From Thioclava sp. GXIMD4216 (GTDB taxonomy: Bacteria > Pseudomonadota > Alphaproteobacteria > Rhodobacterales > Rhodobacteraceae), in assembly GCF_037949285.1 (NCBI RefSeq), contig NZ_CP149926.1, positions 847,501-911,500 of the forward strand: a stretch of DNA of 64,000 nt, given 5' to 3'. The translations under genes and the position numbers were made by a program. Below, piece by piece: positions 15,094 through 23,949 of this stretch. The notes under the pieces were generated by a model. That model searched no databases. It had not been told where the DNA came from and saw nothing but the letters and a program-made list of their open reading frames with translations. Position 1 is the stretch's first letter; the number at the start of each line of letters is the position of its first letter.

Positions 15094-17837
15094 TGTGGGG
15101 TCTTGGACCCGTCGGGTTTACCGCCCCCTGGCTGTTGCTGGGGCTGGTCGCCCTGCCGGTGCTGTATCTTGTGCTGCGCGCCACGCCGCCCGCGCCAGTG
15201 CGCCGCCGGTTTCCCGGTGTGGCACTGCTTCTGGGGCTGTCCGATCAGGAAGTGCAGGCTGCGCGCACGCCGTGGTGGCTGATGGCGCTCAGGATGCTGG
15301 CGGTTGCTGCCGCGATTGTCGGTTTTGCGGGGCCGGTGCTGCATCCCGTGATGTCGGTGCAGGGCGCATCGGGGCCGCTGGTCATTCTGACCGATGGCAG
15401 CTGGGCCTCGGCGCGCGACTGGAGCCGCCGTCAGGACCGGATCTCGCAGGCCCTGGCGCAGGCACAGGCCGACGGGCGGCCCGTGGCGCTGATTTCGCTG
15501 AGTGACCCGCCGCCCGAGCCGCCGCCATTCCTGAGCGCCGAGACCGTGGCGCAGGGGCTGGCGGGCGTGCAGCCTATGGCATGGGAGCCGCAGGATATCG
15601 AACCGGCGAAGATCCTGCCGAAGGGAAAATTCGAGACGCTCTGGATTTCGGACGGGCTGGACCGCGCCGGACGCGCGGCATTGGTGCAGGCCTTGCAGGC
15701 GCGCGGGCCGCTGACCGTCTGGCAGTCTCAGGTGCCGGTGATCGCGCTTGGGCCTGCGCGGATCAGGGACAGTGGCGTCGAGGTTCCGGTCAGGTCGCAA
15801 GCCCCGCTGACCGCGACCATCGAGGTCGCGGCCATCGGGCTCGACCCTAACGGGATCGAGCGGGAACTGGCCCGTGTGCCGGTCACGATGGCGGGGGCAG
15901 CAGGCGTGGCGCTCTTTGATCTGCCGCCCGAGCTGCGCAATCGTGTGAGCCGTTTTGCCGTGGTGGGCCTCCGTTCCGCAGGGGCGGTGAGCCTGACCGA
16001 TGATGCGGTCAAGCGGCGCAAGGTGGCGCTGGTGTCGGGCACCAATTCGCGCGAGGGGCTGGAGCTGCTGGACCCTGCCCATTATCTGCGTGAGGCTCTC
16101 AAGCCCACCGCCGATCTGATCGAGGGCACTCTGGACGATGTGCTGGTGGCCAATCCCGATGTGATCATTCTGGCCGATATGGCCGAGATTTCCGCTCCTG
16201 ACCGTCTGGCCGAATGGGTCGAGGAGGGCGGGTTGCTGGTACGCTTTGCGGGGCCGCATATGGCCGCGGCCGATCTGAGCGGCGACCCCCTTCTGCCGGT
16301 GCATCTGCGGGCGGGCGGGCGCTCGATCGGGGGGACGATGAGCTGGGGACAGCCACGCCAGCTTGCGCCGTTTCCCGCCGGTTCGCCCTTCGAGGGGCTG
16401 GCGGTGCCGTCCGATGTGACCGTGAAGGCGCAGGTGATGGCCGATCCGGCACCGGATCTGGCTTCACGCACCATTGCCGCGCTGGCTGACGGGACGCCTT
16501 TGGTGACCCGTTCCAGACTGGGGGACGGGCAGCTTGTGCTGTTCCATGTGGCGGCGGATGCCGAATGGTCTACCCTTCCGCTTTCCGGACTTTTCCCGCA
16601 AATGCTTGAACGTCTTGCTATTTCCAGCCGTCCTGCGCAGCCCGATCCGGGCGAGCTGGCGGGCACGACATGGGTGCCGCAAAAGCTGATTGACGGGTTC
16701 GGGCGGCTTTCGACCGCCGAAAACGCCGGCGGTGTCGCAGGCGAGACGCTGGCCGCAGGGCCGGCAGGGCCGGATCTGAAGCCGGGGCTTTATACCGCCG
16801 ATGACCGCGCTGTGGCCCTGAATGCCGTGGCACCGGACCGGCGGCTGGCACCCGCCATATGGCCTGCGGATATCCCCGTCGAGGGGGCGCAGACACAGGT
16901 TGCGCGGCCGCTGAAGGGCGCGTTGCTCGGGCTGGCCCTGCTGGCGCTTGTGGTGGATATTCTGGCCTCGCTTCTGCTGTCGGGGCGGCTGCGCGGGCCG
17001 CGGGCCACGCATCTGGCCGGAGCGGCGGTTGTGGCGCTGGCTTGCGGGCTGGCGGGGCAGCAGGCCCGCGCGCAAGACCAGATGCCGATTGACCGTGCGA
17101 TTGCTGCCGCGTCCAATGTGGTGCTGGCGCATGTGGTGACCGGCGATGCCGAGGTGGACCGCATCGCGCAGGCGGGGCTTCAGGGGCTGTCGGACACGCT
17201 TTATGCCCGCACCACCGTCGAACCCTCGACACCGATGGCGCTGAATCTGGAAACCGATGATCTGGCGCTTTTCACCTTTATCTACTGGCCCGTGACAGCA
17301 GACCAGCCCGCGCCCAGCCCCAAAGCCTATGCCAAGCTCAACCGCTTTCTGCGGGGGGGCGGCATGATACTGTTCGATACCCGCGATGCCGATACCGCCG
17401 GTATGGGCGAATCCCCCGAGGGGCAGCGGCTCAAGGCTCTGGCGGCGCCGCTCGATATTCCGCCGCTGACACAGATTCCGCCCGATCATGTGCTGACACG
17501 GACCTTCTATCTGCTGGCCAGCTTTCCCGGGCGCTATGACGGGCCGGTCTGGGTCGAGGCGGCGGATGGCAAGGCCGCACAGGCCGAGGGGATGCCGTTC
17601 CGTGATCTCAATGACGGGGTGACGCCCGTGGTAATTGGTGGCAATGACTGGGCGGGGGCCTGGGCCGTGGATGCGCGCGGCAACCCGCTGCTGCCGGTCG
17701 GGCGCGGCATGGGCGGGGACCAGCAGCGCGAGATGGCGCGCCGGTTCGGGGTCAATCTTATTATGCATGTGCTGACCGGCAATTATAAATCCGATCAGGT
17801 GCATGTGCCCGCACTTCTGGAAAGGCTTGGTCAGTAA
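15093..17837 (+). CDS. BatA-like membrane protein with C-terminal DUF4159 domain
   Basis: A 914-residue membrane-anchored protein. The N-terminus has two membrane segments (WLLLGLVALPVLYLVL; a second near MALRMLAVAAAIVGFAG) like the aerotolerance regulator BatA family. A vWA/GATase-like middle follows (VILTDGSWASARDW, VIILADMAEIS), then further hydrophobic segments near residues 610-660. The C-terminal part is a DUF4159 domain with TFIYWPVTADQPAP and RFLRGGGMILFDTRDAD. The ATG at 15093 shares one base with the upstream stop (TGATG). It probably works with the MoxR/DUF58 pair at the inner membrane; the job is unknown. Confidence 0.82.
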   Translation: MWGLGPVGFTAPWLLLGLVALPVLYLVLRATPPAPVRRRFPGVALLLGLSDQEVQAARTPWWLMALRMLAVAAAIVGFAGPVLHPVMSVQGASGPLVILTDGSWASARDWSRRQDRISQALAQAQADGRPVALISLSDPPPEPPPFLSAETVAQGLAGVQPMAWEPQDIEPAKILPKGKFETLWISDGLDRAGRAALVQALQARGPLTVWQSQVPVIALGPARIRDSGVEVPVRSQAPLTATIEVAAIGLDPNGIERELARVPVTMAGAAGVALFDLPPELRNRVSRFAVVGLRSAGAVSLTDDAVKRRKVALVSGTNSREGLELLDPAHYLREALKPTADLIEGTLDDVLVANPDVIILADMAEISAPDRLAEWVEEGGLLVRFAGPHMAAADLSGDPLLPVHLRAGGRSIGGTMSWGQPRQLAPFPAGSPFEGLAVPSDVTVKAQVMADPAPDLASRTIAALADGTPLVTRSRLGDGQLVLFHVAADAEWSTLPLSGLFPQMLERLAISSRPAQPDPGELAGTTWVPQKLIDGFGRLSTAENAGGVAGETLAAGPAGPDLKPGLYTADDRAVALNAVAPDRRLAPAIWPADIPVEGAQTQVARPLKGALLGLALLALVVDILASLLLSGRLRGPRATHLAGAAVVALACGLAGQQARAQDQMPIDRAIAAASNVVLAHVVTGDAEVDRIAQAGLQGLSDTLYARTTVEPSTPMALNLETDDLALFTFIYWPVTADQPAPSPKAYAKLNRFLRGGGMILFDTRDADTAGMGESPEGQRLKALAAPLDIPPLTQIPPDHVLTRTFYLLASFPGRYDGPVWVEAADGKAAQAEGMPFRDLNDGVTPVVIGGNDWAGAWAVDARGNPLLPVGRGMGGDQQREMARRFGVNLIMHVLTGNYKSDQVHVPALLERLGQ

Positions 17838-19942
17838 TGAACACCCTCTCGGTGATCTGGGCACCCTTGGTGCCGTGGGAGAGTCTGGTGCTGGCGGGCG
17901 TGATCTGCGGGTTGGCCGTGGGGGTCGCGCTCTGGCGGGGGCTGCGCGGCTGGGCCTTGCGGGGCATGGCGCTTGCGGTGCTGCTTCTTGCGCTGGCCCA
18001 ACCGTCGATCCAGACGGAAGAGGGCAAAAGCCTTTCGGATATCGTGTTCCTGCTGGACGACCGCTCGGCCAGCCAGAACCTGTCGGATCGTAGCGCACAG
18101 ACCGACAAGGCGGTGGCCAGCCTGACCCGCCAGATCGAGGCGCGGCCCAATACGGAGTTGCGCCGGATCACGGTGGGCGATGCGCCCGAGAATGCGGGCA
18201 CGCTGCTGGGCTCGGCTATGTCCGAGGCGCTGGCCGCCGAGCCGCGTGCACGGGTGGCGGGCGCGCTGATGGTGACCGACGGGCAGGCGCATGACGCGGG
18301 GCTGATGCCGGATCTGCCCGCGCCGCTTCAGGTGCTGCTGACGGGCCATAAGGCGGATTGGGACCGCCGTCTGGTGATCCAGTCCGCGCCGAGCTTCGGG
18401 ATTATCGGAGAACCCGTCTCGATCCGGCTGAAGGTCGAGGATATGGGGCAGGTGCCTGACAAGGCGCCCAAAACGGCCGAGCTGAAGATTGCCATCGATG
18501 GGGCCGCCGCGCAAAGCTATCAGGTGAATGTGGGCGAGGATCTGGAGCTGCCGCTGGTGCTGGACCACGGCGGGCAGAATGTGGTGCAGTTCTCGCTGAC
18601 GCCGGTCGCGGGCGAGCTGACCGACCGCAATAACGATGCGGTGGTGCAGATGAACGGAGTGCGCGACAGGTTGCGCGTGCTGCTGGTGTCGGGCGAGCCG
18701 CATGCGGGCGAGCGTACATGGCGGAACCTGCTGAAATCGGACGCTGCGGTGGATCTGGTGCATTTCACCATTCTGCGCCCGCCAGAAAAGCAGGACGGGG
18801 TGCCGGTGTCGGAACTGTCGCTGATCGCCTTTCCGACCCGCGAGCTGTTCGTTGACAAGATCCATGACTTCGATCTGATCATCTTTGACCGCTATGCCGC
18901 GCGGGGTATCCTGCCGCAAAGCTATTTTGCCAATATCGCGCAATATGTGCGCGATGGCGGCGCGGTTCTGGTATCGGCGGGGCCGGAATTCGCCACTGTC
19001 GAAAGCCTCTGGCAGACGCCGCTCAAGGACATTCTGCCGGCACGGCCTACGGGGCGGGTATTCTCGCAGAGCTATCTGCCGCGCCCGACCAAGCTGGGGA
19101 TGCGCCATCCGGTGACGGCGGGGCTGGCAGGGATGCCGCCGGTCGATCCCGCGAAGGATGGCGGGACCAAGCATTGGGGCCATTGGCTGCGCCAGATCGA
19201 ACTGGGCGATGTGCGCGGCGAAACCGTGCTGACGGGCGCGCAGGATGCGCCGCTTCTGGTCATGAGCCGCGAAGGCAAGGGGCGGGTGGCGCTTCTGGCA
19301 TCCGATCAGGCATGGCTGTGGGATCGCGGCTATGACGGGGGCGGGCCGCAGCTGGAATTGCTCAAACGTATCGCCCATTGGGAGATGAAAGAGCCCGAGC
19401 TGGAGGAAGAGGCGCTGTATGCCGAGGTCCAGCCCGGCGCGATGGGCTTTACCATTGTCCGTCGCAGCATGGCCGAGAAAACCGGCCCTGTCACCATTAC
19501 CAGGCCCGATGGCACGACCGCGCAGGTGGATCTGAAAGAAACCGCACCGGGGCGGTTTACCGCGCAATGGGCCGCGTCCGAGGCGGGGCTGTACCGGCTG
19601 AAACAGGGCGATATGGACCGCGTTGTGGCGCTGGGTCCGGCCAGTCCGCGCGAATATGAGCAGACCATTGCCTCGGGCGCACCACTGGCGCAGGCGGTGG
19701 CGGGCTCTGGCGGGGCTGTGACGCGGCTGGAAGAGGGGATCCCGCAGATTCGCAGCGTGCGCGAGGGCCGGCCCTCGGCCGGGCAGGGCTGGATCGGGAT
19801 CACGCCGCGCGGGGCGTCCGAAGTGGCCGATATCCGTGTGATGCCGGTTCTCCCCGCTTGGGCATGGCTGGTGCTGGCGGCACTTTTGACAGTGGGGGCA
19901 TGGCTTTACGAAGGGCGGGGACGCCGTCGCCAGACAGGATAG
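17837..19942 (+). CDS. Large membrane-anchored protein of the MoxR operon (vWA/GATase-like)
   Basis: A 701-residue protein with two N-terminal membrane segments (about residues 14-55), a long periplasmic part and a closing membrane helix (AWAWLVLAALLTVGAWLY) ended by basic residues. The periplasmic part contains vWA-like DIVFLLDDRSASQNLSDRSA and a glutamine-amidotransferase-like segment (LRVLLVSGEPHAGERTWRNL, FDLIIFDRYAARGILP). It overlaps the preceding stop by one base (TAATG). This gene type always seems to travel with DUF4159/DUF58/MoxR in alphaproteobacteria. Function unknown. Confidence 0.75.
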   Translation: MNTLSVIWAPLVPWESLVLAGVICGLAVGVALWRGLRGWALRGMALAVLLLALAQPSIQTEEGKSLSDIVFLLDDRSASQNLSDRSAQTDKAVASLTRQIEARPNTELRRITVGDAPENAGTLLGSAMSEALAAEPRARVAGALMVTDGQAHDAGLMPDLPAPLQVLLTGHKADWDRRLVIQSAPSFGIIGEPVSIRLKVEDMGQVPDKAPKTAELKIAIDGAAAQSYQVNVGEDLELPLVLDHGGQNVVQFSLTPVAGELTDRNNDAVVQMNGVRDRLRVLLVSGEPHAGERTWRNLLKSDAAVDLVHFTILRPPEKQDGVPVSELSLIAFPTRELFVDKIHDFDLIIFDRYAARGILPQSYFANIAQYVRDGGAVLVSAGPEFATVESLWQTPLKDILPARPTGRVFSQSYLPRPTKLGMRHPVTAGLAGMPPVDPAKDGGTKHWGHWLRQIELGDVRGETVLTGAQDAPLLVMSREGKGRVALLASDQAWLWDRGYDGGGPQLELLKRIAHWEMKEPELEEEALYAEVQPGAMGFTIVRRSMAEKTGPVTITRPDGTTAQVDLKETAPGRFTAQWAASEAGLYRLKQGDMDRVVALGPASPREYEQTIASGAPLAQAVAGSGGAVTRLEEGIPQIRSVREGRPSAGQGWIGITPRGASEVADIRVMPVLPAWAWLVLAALLTVGAWLYEGRGRRRQTG

Positions 19943-19979
19943 GTCCGGCTTGCGGCAGATGCGGATTTAAAGCGAAAAC

Positions 19980-19993
19980 ATGATCTCGGTCAA
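19980..19993. promoter_or_regulatory. Imperfect Fnr-like site upstream of cycM
   Basis: ATGATCTCGGTCAA matches the TTGAT-N4-[A/G]TCAA pattern except for the first base. It lies 67 bases before the cycM start codon. Weaker than the four boxes further right. Confidence 0.25.
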
Positions 19994-20059
19994 AGTGCTC
20001 ACCATTTGGTGATATTAAATGGTCGCAATTACTGACGATGATCCATCCCGGGATGAGCC

Positions 20060-20572
20060 ATGTTCACACTCTCTAACCTCTTCAAAGCGGCCCTCGGTCT
20101 GGTGGGCGCTGTGCTGTTTTTTCTTGTCGGAAGCTGGGCGGCGCAGGCGCTTTATACTGTGGGCGGCAATGATGCACAGACAGCGGGCATGACCGATGCG
20201 CCCGGTGGTCTGATTGGCGGCGACAGTGCGGCGGCACCGGCCGAGGATGTGGTCGAGGTCGTCATGGGCGAGGGGGATGCCGCCGCCGGTGCCAAGGTTT
20301 TCAATAAATGCAAGGCCTGCCACAAGGTTGACGGCACGAATGCTGTGGGGCCGCATCTGGATGGCGTGGTCGGGCGCCAGATCGCCAGTGTCGATGGCTT
20401 CGCCTATTCCGAGGCGCTGCAGGGGCATGGCGGCACATGGGATTACGAGGCGCTGGATGCATGGCTGACCAATCCCAAAGATTTCGCTCCGGGCAACAAG
20501 ATGACCTTTGCCGGTCTGAAAAAGGCCAAAGACCGCGCCAATGTGGTCGCCTATATCGAAAGCCTGCAATAA
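20060..20572 (+). CDS. cycM: Membrane-anchored cytochrome c (c552/cy type)
   Basis: A 170-residue class I cytochrome c kept in the inner membrane by an uncleaved N-terminal helix (about residues 7-32, ALGLVGAVLFFLVGSWAAQA), followed by an Ala/Gly/Asp-rich linker. The haem site is C84-K-A-C-H88 and the sixth ligand is the Met in PGNKMTFAGL. This architecture is that of Paracoccus CycM and Rhodobacter CycY, which shuttle electrons from the bc1 complex to terminal oxidases, including cbb3, also encoded in this window. An Fnr-like site lies upstream at 19980. Confidence 0.88.
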   Translation: MFTLSNLFKAALGLVGAVLFFLVGSWAAQALYTVGGNDAQTAGMTDAPGGLIGGDSAAAPAEDVVEVVMGEGDAAAGAKVFNKCKACHKVDGTNAVGPHLDGVVGRQIASVDGFAYSEALQGHGGTWDYEALDAWLTNPKDFAPGNKMTFAGLKKAKDRANVVAYIESLQ

Positions 20573-20605
20573 CCGCGGCCTTCACGCCAAGCAGAGACCG
20601 TTCCA

Positions 20606-20633
20606 AGAGCCGCCCTCGGGGGTGGCTCTTTTT
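20606..20633 (+). terminator. Rho-independent terminator after cycM
   Basis: AGAGCCGCCC (20606-20615), TCGG loop, GGGTGGCTCT (20620-20629): a 10-bp stem with one G-U wobble followed by a run of T to 20633, 34 bases after the stop. Confidence 0.88.
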
Positions 20634-20689
20634 GCATCACCGCTTCACAATCCTGCGCATCCTCATGAAAAATCGTGCCTTCACAGGTG

Positions 20690-20759
20690 TTTCACACAGA
20701 AGCAACTTGATAGGCGGCCTTTCGCAGTTTTACCTATACGGGGTCCAGCCTGTGTGAAA
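20690..20759. promoter_or_regulatory. 10-bp inverted repeat flanking the probable yejA promoter
   Basis: TTTCACACAG (20690-20699) and CTGTGTGAAA (20750-20759) are perfect reverse complements 50 bases apart. Between them lie TTGATA (20707-20712) and TACCTA (20731-20736), a possible -35/-10 pair with 18-base spacing. The right arm also runs into the yejA Shine-Dalgarno (AAAGGAA). It may be a pair of operator half-sites or an mRNA stem masking the ribosome binding site. Confidence 0.45.
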
Positions 20760-20768
20760 GGAACGGTA

Positions 20769-22712
20769 ATGCATGACATGACAAAGGCGCCTGTAGAGGC
20801 GGTTCCGCAAGAGCGCGGAGCGCGGCGATATATGATGCCTTTTGCTATGATTGCCGTTTTGGGATGCACAAGCCCCCTGCTTGCCGGACCGGCGGCGGCG
20901 CAAGAGGTTGCGGGCGAGGTGGGGGCCGCGCAGGTCGGTGGTCAGACCGTGGTGAAAGCCTATGGGATCTCGACCCTGAATGATCTGAAATATCCCGCAG
21001 ATTTCCAGCATCTCGACTATGTGAACCCCGAGGCTCCGAAAGGGGGGGAGATGTCGGAATGGACGGTCGGGGCCTTCGATAATTTCAACCCCTACTCGGT
21101 GCAGGGCCGCGCTGCGGCCTTGGCTTCGGTGCCGCAGGAAAGCATTCTGACCGGCACCTCCGATACGGTGGGGCAGAGCTATTGCCTGATGTGCACGACA
21201 CTTGAATATCCTGTGTCCAAGGACTGGGTGATCTTCCATCTGCGCGAGGGCATCACTTTCTCGGACGGGACGCCGATGACGGCGCAGGATGTGCTGTTTT
21301 CCTTCGAGCAGCTGCGCGATTATGGTCTGTCGAGCTTCCGTCAGCTTGTGGCGCAGCAGGTGGCCTCTGCCGAGGTGCTGGATGACCATACGATCAAATA
21401 CACCTTCACCAAGGATGCGCCGCGCCGCGATGTGATCCAGATGGTGGGGGGGCTGCCCGTCTTTGAGCAAAAGCAGTTCGAGCGCCTCAATCTGACGCTG
21501 GACAAGACCTTCCCCGAGGCGCTGGTCGGCACCGGCCCCTATATGTATGACAGCGATAAGAACAACCGCTCGATCACATGGAAGCGCAATCCCGATTACT
21601 GGGGCAAGGACCTGCCGATCAATCGCGGGCGGAACAATTTCGACAAGCTGCGCATCGAGTATTTCGGTGATTACAACGCCGCTTTCGAGGCGTTCAAAGT
21701 GGGGATCTATAGGTTCCGCAACGAGGCGTCGTCCAATAGCTGGGCGACAGGCTATACCTTTCCTGCTGTGAAAAGCGGGGCGGTGGTCAAGGCCGAACTG
21801 CCCGACGGGAATGTGGCCTCGGGGCAGGCTTTCGTGTTGAACATGCGCCGCCCCATGTTTCAGGACCCGAAGGTGCGTGAGGCCGTTGGGCTGGCGTTCA
21901 ACTTCGAATGGTCCAATAAGACGCTGTTTCACGGGCTTTACGAGCGGGTGAATTCGATCTGGGAGAATTCGCCGCTGGAGGCCACTGGCAAGCCCAGCCC
22001 CGAAGAGTTGAAAATCCTCGAGCCGCTGAAGGCCGATCTGCCCGAAGGGGTGCTGACGGAGGATGCGGTGATGGCCCCCGTATCGGGTGAACGTGCGCTG
22101 GATCGCAAGAACCTGCGTCAGGCGGCGAAGCTTCTGGAAGAGGCGGGCTGGACCGTGGGCAGCGACGGTTTGCGCCGCAAGGATGGCAAGGTGCTGCATA
22201 TCGACATTCTCAATGACAGCCAGTCGATGGACCGTGTCATCAACCCCTATGTCGAGAACCTCAAACAGCTTGGTATCGAGGCGGTCAACGAGCGTGTCGA
22301 TGACGCGCAATATCAAAGCCGCGAACGCAGCCATGATTTCGATATGGTGATCAGCCATTTCGGGCAGGATCTGCTACCGGGGTCGGATCTGCAGCAATAT
22401 TTCGGGTCGCAATCCGTGGGAGATGTCTTCAACGCGATGGGTCTGGCCAATCCGGCGGTCGACAAGCTGATCACGCTGGTCGAGCAGGCCACGACGGAAG
22501 ACGAGCTGACGACCCGTGTCCATGCGCTGGACCGTGTGCTGCGGGCGATCCGCTTCTGGGTGCCGCAATGGTACAAGAACACCTATACGGTTGCGTATTA
22601 TGACATCTTCGATCACCCCCAGACCCTTCCGCCCTATTCGCTGGGCGAGATGGATTTCTGGTGGTATGACGCCGCAAAAGCAGAAAAACTGAAGGCCTCC
22701 GGCGCGCTGTAA
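20769..22712 (+). CDS. yejA: Peptide ABC transporter periplasmic binding protein YejA
   Basis: A 647-residue family 5 solute-binding protein for oligopeptides; in enterobacteria the YejABEF system takes up peptides and microcin C. A basic N-terminus is followed by a signal peptide (MMPFAMIAVLGCTSPLLAGP, then AAAQE as a likely cleavage region). The mature part has VNPEAPKGGEMSEW, LREGITFSDGTPMTAQDVLF and FVLNMRRPMFQDPKVREAV. The ATG at 20769 is chosen for its AAAGGAA site; translation from an internal ATG closer to the signal peptide (around residue 22) is also possible. First gene of yejABEF. Confidence 0.9.
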   Translation: MHDMTKAPVEAVPQERGARRYMMPFAMIAVLGCTSPLLAGPAAAQEVAGEVGAAQVGGQTVVKAYGISTLNDLKYPADFQHLDYVNPEAPKGGEMSEWTVGAFDNFNPYSVQGRAAALASVPQESILTGTSDTVGQSYCLMCTTLEYPVSKDWVIFHLREGITFSDGTPMTAQDVLFSFEQLRDYGLSSFRQLVAQQVASAEVLDDHTIKYTFTKDAPRRDVIQMVGGLPVFEQKQFERLNLTLDKTFPEALVGTGPYMYDSDKNNRSITWKRNPDYWGKDLPINRGRNNFDKLRIEYFGDYNAAFEAFKVGIYRFRNEASSNSWATGYTFPAVKSGAVVKAELPDGNVASGQAFVLNMRRPMFQDPKVREAVGLAFNFEWSNKTLFHGLYERVNSIWENSPLEATGKPSPEELKILEPLKADLPEGVLTEDAVMAPVSGERALDRKNLRQAAKLLEEAGWTVGSDGLRRKDGKVLHIDILNDSQSMDRVINPYVENLKQLGIEAVNERVDDAQYQSRERSHDFDMVISHFGQDLLPGSDLQQYFGSQSVGDVFNAMGLANPAVDKLITLVEQATTEDELTTRVHALDRVLRAIRFWVPQWYKNTYTVAYYDIFDHPQTLPPYSLGEMDFWWYDAAKAEKLKASGAL

Positions 22713-22751
22713 GCGCGCAGGGGCTCGGGCAGAAAAGGGGCGAGGCCACTT

Positions 22752-23948
22752 ATGGGCGCCTATATCCTGAAGCGGTTGCTTCTTGTGATACCGACACTTC
22801 TCGGCATCATGATCGTCAACTTCACCCTCACGCAATTTGTCCCTGGCGGTCCGATCGAGCAGATCCTTGCGCGGGTCGAGGGGGGCGGCGATTCCATGCG
22901 CAACCTGACCGGCGGCGGCGGCGATTCCGGACAGGCGCAGGGCGGCGATGACCAGGGCTATCAGGGCGCGCGGGGGATCTCGCCGCAGCAGCTCGCCCAG
23001 CTGGAAGTGCAGATGGGCTTTTCGCGGATCGTTTGCGAAGAGGGCTATCAGGGGGTGCCTTCTGTCACCGCTCCCGAATGCCGCACCGAAAAAATCGGTG
23101 CGGTCGAGCGCTTTTTCATCATGATGGGGCATTATCTGACCTTCGATTTCGGCAAGAGCTACTTCCACAACGAGACGGTCATGCAGCTGATTTCGGAGAA
23201 GATGCCGGTGTCGATCACGCTGGGGCTCTGGTCGACGCTGCTGGCCTATCTGATTTCGATCCCGCTGGGCATCCGCAAGGCGGTGCGCGATGGCACCTCC
23301 TTCGACACCTGGACCTCGGCGGTGATCGTGGTGGCCTATGCCATTCCGGGGTTCCTGTTTGCGGTGCTTCTGCTGGTGCTGTTTGTGTCGGGCAACTGCT
23401 TCCACATCCCCTTTATCCCCGAGAGCTGGAACCCGACCTGTTACAGGCTCTTCCCGCTGCGGGGCCTGACGTCGGATAATTTCGACACGCTGAGCACGCT
23501 CGGCAAGGCCAAGGATTACCTCTGGCATATCGTGCTGCCGATCACGGCGATCACGATCTCCAGTTTCGCCACGCTGACCCTGCTGACGAAAAACTCCTTC
23601 CTTGACGAGATCAACAAGCAATATGTCGTCACCGCCCGCGCCAAGGGGCTGACCGAACATCGCGTCCTTTACGGCCATGTGTTCCGCAATGCGATGCTGA
23701 TCGTGATCGCGGGCTTCCCCTCGACCTTTCTGGGCGTGTTCTTCGGGTCGTCGATCATCGTGGAAACCATCTTCTCGCTCGACGGCCTCGGTCTTCTGGG
23801 CTTTCAGGCGGCGGTCGAGCGGAACTATCCTGTGATCTTCGGCACGCTTTACGTCTTCGGCCTGATCTCGCTGGTGGTCGGCATCCTGTCGGATATGATG
23901 TATGTCTTTGTCGATCCACGGATCGATTTCGAGAAGAGGGGCGGCTGA
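22752..23948 (+). CDS. yejB: Peptide ABC transporter permease YejB
   Basis: A 398-residue inner-membrane permease of the DppB/OppB fold. The first helix (LKRLLLVIPTLLGIMIVNFT) is followed by a large periplasmic loop rich in Gly, Asp and Gln (about 43-75), then DFGKSYFHNETV and the remaining helices. The EAA-like loop reads ITARAKGLTEHRVLYGHVFR in its family form (here VTARAKGLTEHRVLYGHVF), contacting the ATPase. It starts 39 bases after yejA. Forms the channel with YejE. Confidence 0.92.
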   Translation: MGAYILKRLLLVIPTLLGIMIVNFTLTQFVPGGPIEQILARVEGGGDSMRNLTGGGGDSGQAQGGDDQGYQGARGISPQQLAQLEVQMGFSRIVCEEGYQGVPSVTAPECRTEKIGAVERFFIMMGHYLTFDFGKSYFHNETVMQLISEKMPVSITLGLWSTLLAYLISIPLGIRKAVRDGTSFDTWTSAVIVVAYAIPGFLFAVLLLVLFVSGNCFHIPFIPESWNPTCYRLFPLRGLTSDNFDTLSTLGKAKDYLWHIVLPITAITISSFATLTLLTKNSFLDEINKQYVVTARAKGLTEHRVLYGHVFRNAMLIVIAGFPSTFLGVFFGSSIIVETIFSLDGLGLLGFQAAVERNYPVIFGTLYVFGLISLVVGILSDMMYVFVDPRIDFEKRGG

Positions 23949-23949
23949 T

